Below, piece after piece: positions 55,941 to 64,000 of a stretch of 64,000 bases of DNA. The stretch is from Lepturacanthus savala (lineage: Eukaryota > Chordata > Actinopteri > Scombriformes > Trichiuridae): the NCBI GenBank assembly GCA_030544235.1, contig CM060472.1:15621654-15685653 (forward strand). The letters are read 5' to 3'. The translations under genes were made by a program, and so were the position numbers. The stretch's first letter is position 1. Each line of letters starts with the position of its first letter. The notes beneath the pieces are model-generated. The model saw only the letters and a list, made by a program, of their open reading frames with translations, was not told where the DNA came from and did no database searches.

Positions 55941-56251
55941 CACTTCCTCAAAGGGGGAGGGACTTTGTGTGAAGGGGGAGGGGCTTTTTCCTGAGGCTCC
56001 ACCTCCTCCTGTCGCTGTCCCGTCGTGGTCGATCTTCACGCTCCGTCTCTCTCTCCCTCTCGTTCTTCTTCTTTCTCCCTTCTGGATGATGCTCAGGCCA
56101 GCGGCACTCTGGGTAATCTGCTGAACCTGACAACAGACCGAGAGAGAGAGAGAGCGAGAGAGAAAGATGTCAGTGACGGAGTGTGTGTGCGTTTGTGTGT
56201 CATACGGAAAAAACAAACATGTGACATGGAAGACAAACTGGATTTTCTGCA

Positions 56252-56289
<38 letters not shown>

Positions 56290-56500
56290 CACATGTGTTT
56301 GTGTTTGTGACAGCAGGTGTGAAGGCATGAAGGTTTGTACATTTTAGTGAAACAGATTCATTCAGAGCAGGCACAGCAGAGATATCGCTGATGGGGCGCG
56401 TGTGTGTGTGTACGTGTGAGTGTGTGTGAGTGTGTGAGTGTGTGTGTGTGTGTGAGTGTGTGTGAGTGTGTGTGTGTGTGAGAGGCGCGAAGGAGCCCAG
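55941..56500. repeat. Cluster of CT, GA and GT simple repeats
   Basis: CT-rich 56040-56075, GA at 56137-56163, GT at 56255-56284, and GT/GTGA mixtures at 56399-56482. The 232-codon and 135-codon minus frames through here are Thr-His repeat artefacts. Confidence 0.9.
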
Positions 56501-57196
56501 TATGGGCCTTAAAAACTGCACCAATACAACTTGGCCCAAAAAAGAGGAGGCGGTTACCGTGGCAACATGTGCCAAAAAAGAAAAAAGGGTAGAAGCGACA
56601 AAGAGACAAAGAGAGAGAGAAAGAGCCTCTTTACGTCTGATCGGCAGCAGATTGTCTCGTTTTACCCTGAGGAGTAAAAAAAAAAAAAAACACCTCAACA
56701 ACTCTTGTTTTTTGCCGTTCCCGCGACCTTGGTGGCCCGTTGACCTTTCAGTCCACGGCCAAATCAAAGCTGCCGGCGAGGGCCGTGCCACGCCGTCACC
56801 ACAGCTGCAACCATTAGTTGATTGAATCGATTAGGTGGCGGCTGTGAAATTATCAGGTGCTGCGGCGAGCGAACATCCTCCTGGATTTATCGATCGGTAA
56901 TTAGGGATCTAAAATGTCGGAAAATTTGCAACTGCGTCGTCAGAGCCAATCAGAGCCAATCAGACGCCGCTTTTATAAAAGATCATCTATGACTATAAAT
57001 ATAAACATGACTCAGCAGGTAGTTTTATTTATTAAAATGAAAAAGGGGCAACTTCAAGTCACTTGTAGTGGCTGCAGCTGGATTTGACACACAGATGTTT
57101 ATCTGCAGCTATAAACAGAAACAGCCTGACCAGTGACCAGCATCCCAACAGTAGGGAAGCTCCTTTAAGAGGGAATCACCAGCAGTGTTTTCCCTA

Positions 57197-57198
<2 letters not shown>
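56501..57198. other. No gene; end fragment of the 'attaatcgatta' family
   Basis: Poly-A at 56676-56690. At 56802-56835 'cacagctgcaaccattagtt' and 'gattgaatcgattagg' mark one family end. 'cagagccaat' is repeated at 56941 and 56951. Confidence 0.5.
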
Positions 57199-57248
<50 letters not shown>

Positions 57249-57430
57249 GCTTGGTGAGTGAGTGCATGAGATCATCACAGGACTGCAGCACAGCAGGGAG
57301 AGAGACTAACGGAGAGAGACAACAGGTCTTTTCCAGAGAGCCTGGATCCCCCTCAGGACTGACCTCATCCTCTATCCATCATCATCCAGCTCCAGTGTGT
57401 GTGTGTGTGTGTGTGCGCGTGTGTGTGCGC
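57199..57430. repeat. GT microsatellites
   Basis: A perfect GT array lies at 57199-57246, and a second, interrupted one at 57396-57428. They are separated by unique sequence. Confidence 0.95.
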
Positions 57431-57799
57431 ACAGAGGCCCAGAGGTGATCATCACCACACAACTATTACAGCTGGCAGTAAATATTTGTACTTCACCGTA
57501 TGATGCTGAGTCTGTGTGTATTTCACTAAAGGGACAACACAAATGTTTCTTTTTTTGCTTTAGTGTGGCATTAATTTGTTGGTAATAATTCATAAGTCAT
57601 AGAATAATAACGGTTAAATGTCACTGTGTCATGAAACCGACTTTTTAACGTCTTCTAAATCACTTCTTACAATATAGCTTAAAAAAACAAACATTAATTA
57701 TTGTTAGAACAAAGTTTTATTTCCAGTTTCACCATATTTTACTGTTTTTGAGTGTTTTATTCTTCAGTAAAAAGGAAATTTATATACCTTCGCCGGGTA
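57431..57799. other. No gene seen
   Basis: AT-rich spacer. Confidence 0.5.
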
Positions 57800-58125
57800 T
57801 ATAAAGTAGTTAAAGTTCAAAAGTATCTGTCCAATCCAACAGTCCACAACCCAAAGATCAGTTTACTATTACAGAAGACAAAAAAACAGAAAACAATCAG
57901 ATTTGAAAAGGTGGAAGGAGAGAATTTGGATGTTTTCTTAAAATTGACTCAAATCAATTCATCGATTTTCAGACCGGTCGTCAATTATAGTAATAGTTGT
58001 CACCTAATTGAATAATCGATTGTTCATGTATCTCCTGGTACAAATTTGTGTCAAAATAGTTGACAATTAATGGAATAGTTGGTAACTAATTGATTAATCG
58101 ACTAATCGTTTTAGTTGCTTATGTG
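57800..58125. repeat. 'Attaatcgatta' family copy (reverse sense)
   Basis: 'ccaacagtccacaacccaaa', 'gatcagtttactattacaga', 'aatcagatttgaaaagg', 'gagaatttggatgttttctt' and 'attgattaatcgactaatcg' with 'ttttagttgct' follow the family order read from its other end. It matches 60215-60400 and 63290-63640 closely. Confidence 0.75.
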
Positions 58126-58163
58126 TCCAACCTTTATCAGGTGTAACTTAAGAATCACAATCA

Positions 58164-58200
58164 CTTATTGTGAGTATATATACACACCACTCACAATAAG
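58164..58200. repeat. Perfect 12-bp inverted repeat
   Basis: cttattgtgagt (58164-58175) and actcacaataag (58189-58200) are exact reverse complements with a 13-nt AT-rich loop. Possibly the core of a decayed MITE; no other signal. Confidence 0.85.
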
Positions 58201-58302
58201 TTTAGAATCTTATTAACATGACTTCTTTTCCTATTTTTTTCTAAAGAGATGAAATAAGTAAAAGTTCTCTTTGATATTACAAATAATGAATGAGAAGTAA
58301 TA

Positions 58303-58303
<1 letters not shown>

Positions 58304-58335
<32 letters not shown>
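58304..58335 (+). repeat. (TA)n microsatellite
   Basis: About 16 TA units. Confidence 0.95.
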
Positions 58336-58341
<6 letters not shown>

Positions 58342-58499
58342 AGAGTATAAAATGTTATAAGATTTAGGATGAACTGGCATTTTGTTTCTCTAGTTTGTCT
58401 TGTGCAAGATTGTGTTTGGAACAGTTTTGTCGGAACATTTGCTGTTTTGGACGTATTAAAGATTTAGCTGACAAGACTCGTTCAGCGGAGGTGGGTTGA

Positions 58500-59225
58500 A
58501 GCAGAGCTGTCAAAGAGTATCATCCCTGGAGTAGAAGTATAGATAGTGTAGTTTGAAAAGTACTTTTGTAGAAGCTGAAGTATCAACTCGAGCTTTTTAC
58601 TCAAGTGGAAATGTAAAAGCACCGGTTCCGAAACGACTTAGAGTATAAAAGTAAAAGTGACGGAAAAAATCAATTGTCTGTCAAAATGTATGAGCTGTAA
58701 TGACTTTCTGGAAGACATGTTGTTCCATTTATTTATTGTATTGTCCCTTTAAAAGTATTTGAACAGGTAATAGTGAGTGAATGCGTGAGTTAAATCTATT
58801 AAATATAACACTCAAGCAGGAGAACATGGGATTCCTGGCAAAAGCAACCTTTAGCTCCATTATATGAGCTGTCATCACCTTTTGGCAAAAATGTGTTGTA
58901 TTGTCCTTTTAAAAGCATTTTAACAGTGGAAAAGGGAGATGGATTGGTTATAATTTAGGGCACGGAGCAGGTCATATGATGCACTTTCTGACAGAATAAA
59001 AAACACTTTTTGGCCCGACAGTTGTCATGAAAACGAGCCGGAATGAAACAGGAGTAACAAGGTATTTTTTTTTTTTTTTTTTTAAGTAAGAACTAGAAAA
59101 TATAGACAAGTGCCTGGACAAGGAGTAGAAGTAAAAGCTGAAAAATAATGATTCCAGTAAAGTTTAGATACCAAAATTTGTACTTAAGTAAGGTAATTAA
59201 GTACTTAATTTCAACCATCAAAGAA
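58500..59225. repeat. 'Taaaagtaaaagt' dispersed element(s)
   Basis: 'tggagtagaagtatagatag', 'aaaagtacttttgtagaag', 'agagtataaaagtaaaagtg', later 'aggagtagaagtaaaagctg' and 'tacttaagtaaggtaattaa' match a common teleost element whose ends carry 'aagtaaaagta'. The interval holds 5' and 3' parts with a T-run (59066-59083) between, and may be one insertion interrupted by another. Confidence 0.6.
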
Positions 59226-59659
59226 ATAGTCCCTCTATTATTGGGTGACATACACACATTATTACATATACACACATATGGGTCAGTGACAAACAAGGTT
59301 TGGCAAGATGAGAAAATCAAAAACTTTAAAATACAGTTTTAAGAAGCATTCATCAGGTGTTCATGGTGCTTTCTTCTTATTTAAAAGTCCATTTGTATCA
59401 TTTTCCTTTTACAAAAATCACAATTTTGAGCAAAAAAGAATAATAAATTTGAAATATCTAATCCACCTAGATGATAAAAACCAGTTAATAGCATGTGTTT
59501 AAAATTTAAAGAGAGTTAAACTATCTGGTCCCAAGTTTTTAGACAGTTTTGTCCCATATATACTATATACATTTTGTTCCCCCTGATATATCCAAACCAG
59601 CTTTGAGGCCAAACTGTACTCGGTAGTTTTACTGTAAGTGGGTCAGACCTCTGCTGTCC
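59226..59659. other. No gene seen
   Basis: AT-rich, featureless. Confidence 0.5.
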
Positions 59660-60050
59660 TCTCCTGTCTATAGGTTCAGTGCAGTGTGTAAGTCGTGCAG
59701 CGCGTTGCAGGTCTTGCAGCCGTTTTACATCATACGTGAGGTCCAGCTGTCCCTGCTCTCCGTCACTACTCGCTGTATTAATATTTAAGAGCCAAAGTCA
59801 CCGAGACGAATTCCTGTACGTCCCGCGCTTCCTGCCCGGGCGACTGTGACGCAGGCAGCCGCAGATTAATGTGACGGCAGAGGACGTGGCCTCAATCTAT
59901 TCTCCCGTCCGGACCGCTGCGCCCGCCGAGCGCTTTCCATATATTTAGGCTGCAGCGCTCATCTGGATAGTTTGCATATCTTAATTAATGCTTACAAAAC
60001 ATGCAAATGAAGCAGTCAGCTATAATTAGCTGTGTGTGCGTGTGTTTTGC
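59660..60050. promoter_or_regulatory. CpG-rich to AT-rich candidate regulatory element
   Basis: A CpG-containing half (59680-59935, including 'gtcccgcgcttcctgcccgg' and 'ggaccgctgcgcccgccgag') passes into an AT-rich half with 'catatatttaggctgcagcg', 'tttgcatatcttaattaatg' and 'catgcaaatgaagc' (octamer) and 'ctataattagctg' (homeodomain cores). The density of TAATTA and ATGCAAAT cores in repeat-free sequence makes this one of the best noncoding-element candidates here. No coding frame. Confidence 0.35.
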
Positions 60051-60214
60051 CTTTAAGGCCCCATGAAATGAAAAATGCATTTTCCCAGTTTCAATCTTGT
60101 GTCTCTGTGTTAATTGTTCATGTATCTCCTGGTACAAATCTGTTAAAAAAAAAAAAAAAAAAAAGAGTTGTGTTTTGATAGTTATTTGTTTTGATTGTTT
60201 GATTTTTTATTTTT
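60051..60214. other. Spacer with poly-A run
   Basis: Poly-A at about 60145-60164. Confidence 0.7.
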
Positions 60215-60400
60215 TTTTTGGTCCAGAACAACAGTTCACAACCCAAAGATCATCAGTTTACTATTATAGAAGATTAAAGAAACCAGAAAATGATCAGATT
60301 TGAGAAGCTGGGATCAGAGAATTTGGATATTGTTTTTTCTTAAAAATGGCTCACATCTATTAATCAATCATTAAAACTATGGATCTTAATGGAATTAGGA
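60215..60400. repeat. 'Attaatcgatta' family copy, internal part
   Basis: 'ccagaacaacagttcacaac', 'atcatcagtttactattata', 'gaagattaaagaaaccagaa' and 'gatcagagaatttggatatt' match 57800-58125 and 63420-63560. Confidence 0.7.
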
Positions 60401-63289
60401 TTTTTACATCAAAATCAACATACATAATTTGATGTGAGCGTGTATAAATGCCTAAGCTCCGCCCATTTTGTTGTTTAGTCAAAAGTGAGTCACTCTTGTA
60501 ACTATTACAACCACAAACACAAACCACTAAATTAGATTCACTGGGGAAACATCATAAAAGTCTCTAACTTCCACTTGAAAAGTGATGACCCCCCCCATAA
60601 ACTTATTCTTCAAAGTGTTTTTGTGTAGATGCTGTTTTCCCGTGGGCGGGGCCGGTGGCTAACAGCTAGCTTTGACAGTCAGCTAGTAGCTGTGTGGAAG
60701 AAACCAATCGAACTAATATGTAGAAGCCAGTGAGTCATTTGTCAAACCATTTGTTCAAAATTAGTCCAAAATCAGCCTCTTTTTAACAGCCGGCTGGTTA
60801 AGATAAGACCTAATGTTCATTAATGAGCTCAAACGATGTTATGGTAGCAGCAGCGACTCGAGAGAGGGAGGAGGGAACGGGAAGAAGATGAGAGAAGGGA
60901 AGACGTGGGTCCGTGAAAGATTTTCATAGTTTTTCCCTCATTGATTCATGATCTCATTTGCCTTACTTATAAATATGGAACATTACTACAACTATTATTA
61001 TTATTATATTTAATAACACTGTTTAAACCATTTGAACATGCTGAGGGCTCAAACCTGCAAGGCAAGTTGCAAAGGAGAGAGAGAGAGACGATAGGACCAG
61101 ATTATTATGGTATTATTGTCGTATAATATTTTTTTCCCCCAAGTCCCCTCCAGAAATTATTCTCTGAAAATGTCATGTTTATTGCCCCCCTGAATTGTGA
61201 ATATGATGTACAACAGCAAACAGAATGATAAAAAGTAAAAAGTCTATTTATTGATTTTAAGTAAATGTTTCCAGGTATTAAATACTACATCCATATATAA
61301 AACAAAATGGACGGGGTATTGTGAATAGTATGTACTATTGCAAACGGAGTAGGGAAATGGTGAGCGTTGTTTCCTCAATCTATGTAACTTGCAGACGGTC
61401 CCTAACGCGGACCACAGCGAATGACGGGAGATTGGCAAAACAGAGAATGGTGTTTTACTGGTAAAATGTAATATCGTGAGAAAGTTGACAGTATTATTAT
61501 AGTATATCGGAGTAAGATGATGGTCCTAAACCAAAGCTCAGTTTAAACCAAACATCAAGAAAATATCCAATAACGAGCCAACTTCACCACAGTATTCCTA
61601 ACCCACCATTAGATATGGGAAGAAATGTAGTTGGGGGGGAGGGATGGTGTCTATTCGGCAAAAGGTCGTACTCCCTATCATGTTTCAATACACTCCAGGT
61701 CCATTTTACATCGAAATTGTCCTTTAACAACATGTACGGCTATCTCAACGTATTAATTTGACCCTTTTTTTTCGCTCAACAGGTGAAAGGGGACCTGTCT
61801 AAGGTGCTTTGGCTGCGTTGCAGCACTGAATCTGAAGTGAACTGTGGTGTGAAGCGAGGCAGGGTATTTGGAGGAAAATAAAGCGTTGCGATTGGCTGAA
61901 AGCATTCTGCTCACGTACAGATCTGTGGCCCTGCGGGGCAGAATCCACTTCAGCGACAACTTGACTGAAACGGACGAAACGCGAGGTAATTTAGAAAAAA
62001 AAAAAAAAAAAAAATCACACAAGGAGGTCAAAATGCATGCCCGCTACACAGACACCTGTTCCTGTTTATCTTTTTAATTTAGGATACATTGATGAGCCAC
62101 TTTTTTGGGGGTTTTATGTAAAGTGGATGGAATAGCAGAGCATCAGCGGAGAAGCAGAAGAACTATTCCTGACATATTTTTGGACTATTTCCACTTTCAG
62201 TATGACATGTGCGATGCGTTCAGGGTCAAACTTTTTTTCCGGTTTGTTCGGGATGTTGCATGTCGGATGATGAACGGACTCGCTCAACGCGTTTCATGAA
62301 AAACCCACCAACAGCTGCGGTAGATCAACACTTAATCTTTTTAGCATCCAAATATGTGACTTTTGAAAAAACATTACATTACCGTTTAATTCACTTTTAG
62401 AATTTCATTGGGGAGGGGACTTCATCCCGTGGAGAAAAAAAAACAAAAAACAAAATAAATGGTAGGAACTGTAAGGAACAGTGTTTCTGGCTTCAGGTCA
62501 ACACATTACTGGAACTGTGGGGATTTCCACACAACAGCAGCGACACACACAACGTGCTCAGAATTAATAAGTGAAATGTGAGAGCGACTATGTGCTGATG
62601 CTGCAGAAACAGGGACATTAAAAACCCTGATTTATGCATCCAGGCTGCGCTGATGGGACGACGCACATCCTCCTGCCTTGCTCAAGAGCATCAAGAGTGT
62701 TTCGAGTTCACCCTGATTGAAGAAGAGCAGTTCTTTCTTTCTTTCTTTTTTTTTACTGTTACCGCCACAGATCTGACTGTGGCGACTTCCACAGCAGCAT
62801 GTGACAAGAGGAATGTTTTTTTTTTTTTTTTTTTAAAAAAAGAAAAACTGTGGATGACTGAGGACGGCATCGTATTTCAATCCCAAACACCAGAATTAAA
62901 GACCAGCAGTCCTTAATATTCATTTATTCAAAAGGAAAATATCTGAAATTGAGAGAATGAGTTCACAAGCAGATTTTTTTAAAGGTCGTATAAGGTCAAT
63001 GTGGAGCTTTCCCTGTACAATAGCCTCCTTAAAGTGTTTAGATTTAAATTTTTGTGTGTTTTTCAAACACATTTCAAAGATTTAAAAAGAAAATTTAAAA
63101 CCAGGACTTAATTGATTTAAAACAGAAGTCAACACTATAAGAAATTGGAATATAGGTTCCAAGTCCTGGCATGTGAGGGGTACACAATGAAAAAGAAAGC
63201 TTTGGTTTGAAAATTGATTCACATAACATTTCAAAATATTTGAATAATCTTTGAATAATAAAGTTTCCAAAAAACTAAACTGTCTCTTG
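60401..63289. other. Long stretch without a gene
   Basis: Holds GA-rich sequence at 60858-60902 and 61075-61090, poly-A at 61997-62014 and 62435-62457 (interrupted), a CTTT run at about 62732-62752 and a T-run at 62817-62834. Frames of 60-92 codons occur on both strands without recognisable domains. 61620-62300 is GC-balanced but shows no exon-like signal I can defend. Confidence 0.45.
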
Positions 63290-63640
63290 TTTTTTTGTTC
63301 AGACCAACCCAGATATCATCGGTTTACTATTATAGAAGATAACCAGGAAATAACCAGGAACTAGAGAATTTGGACATTTTTTCTTAAAACCACTCTTTAA
63401 AATTCAACCTAAAATGCATTCTTTTTGTCCAGATCAACAGTCTACAAGCCAAAAATCATCAGTTTACAGTTATAGAAGACTAAAGAAACCAGAAAATAAT
63501 AGATTTGAGAAGCTAGAACCAAAGAATTTGTTCATTTTCTTTTGTTAGTCATTTTGGGACTCAAATCGATATTTGGCTACTTCATGTAATAGTTAGAAAC
63601 TAATCAATTAATCATTACAGCTGTACAATAAATGTTAAAA
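63290..63640. repeat. Two internal copies of the 'attaatcgatta' family in series
   Basis: 'gatatcatcggtttactatt' with 'atagaagataacc' (63311-63345) is followed by a second 'atcatcagtttacagttata' with 'gaagactaaagaaaccagaa' (63456-63498) and an end 'aactaatcaattaatcatta' with 'cagctgtac' (63598-63628). This suggests a nested or partially duplicated element. Confidence 0.7.
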
Positions 63641-64000
63641 ATAAAGATTCCCGGGTCTGAAGAGTGCAGGCAGACATTAATGTTAAAAGTCTCATATTTT
63701 ACACTCTTCCTGTGTTTTATTTGAGGTTTTAATGTCTATAAAAGTATATAGTTGTGGTTTCAAGAACCAGAAATCAGCATATTGAAGCTTCTCTCTGGAT
63801 CTCTAGAAAGAACAGGTTTTTGTTTGACTGGTTGATTTGTATCGACCAGTGCTCGAATGTGCTGTGGGCTGTATAGTTGTGACATCACAACTTCACCAAT
63901 GTCCTGAGGGCTGACTTTAAGACTTTTTGAATACCGGCAGAGTGCATATTTTCTGTGGTTTGAAACCTTTTAAACAAGAGACGGTATTTATAGAAACTTT
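63641..64000. other. No gene seen
   Basis: Unremarkable to the end of the window. No open frame runs off the edge convincingly. Confidence 0.5.

Overview
This window looks like gene-poor nuclear DNA from a ray-finned (teleost) fish. It has moderate A+T content, very many (CA)n/(GT)n microsatellites, long purine-only tracts, and several dispersed repeat types that are common in teleost genomes. These include LINE reverse-transcriptase relics, hAT-type MITEs, the short elements with 'attaatcgatta' ends, and LINE/SINE tails ending in 'ctatacaaataaa'. I found no intact protein-coding gene, no convincing exon chain, no tRNA or rRNA gene and no CRISPR array. The longest open frames come from microsatellites, purine tracts or minisatellites.

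Layout. 1-9.5 kb: unique sequence with a few old repeats, two candidate regulatory patches (about 2.5-2.7 and 7.4-7.7 kb), a (CA)73 array at 8.09-8.23 kb and a 1-kb purine tract at 8.4-9.4 kb. 9.5-21.5 kb: an old tandem segmental duplication. Blocks a-b-c-d near 9.9, 13.2, 13.7 and 14.8 kb recur in the same order near 16.8, 19.1, 19.45 and 21.3 kb. Later insertions separate the blocks: an L1-like LINE fragment in copy 1, and a RecQ-helicase-like transposon relic plus a retroelement tail in copy 2. 21.5-29.5 kb: a candidate conserved patch, a teleost repeat, CA clusters, a 1.3-kb purine tract that switches to pyrimidine on the same strand, an orphan CpG island at 28.4 kb, and a TAAACA minisatellite at 28.9-29.5 kb. 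29.8-47.3 kb: transposon-dense, with two hAT MITEs that retain target-site duplications, a LINE interrupted by another repeat, a second LINE fragment at 41.8 kb and foldback MITEs. 47.3-55.2 kb: one 21-bp minisatellite family present as three separate arrays. The first array is bracketed by a duplicated segment of about 115 bp. 55.2-64 kb: GT/CA clusters, 'attaatcgatta' family copies and a CpG-rich to AT-rich candidate regulatory patch at 59.7-60.05 kb.

No genes can be shown to work together here. Any function would be regulatory (candidate conserved noncoding elements) or structural (minisatellites and purine tracts). The two minisatellite families have period averages of 10.5 bp and 21 bp, which match one and two turns of B-DNA. 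Repeat-family assignments rest on recognising motifs by eye. Conservation claims are inference and need alignment to other fish genomes.
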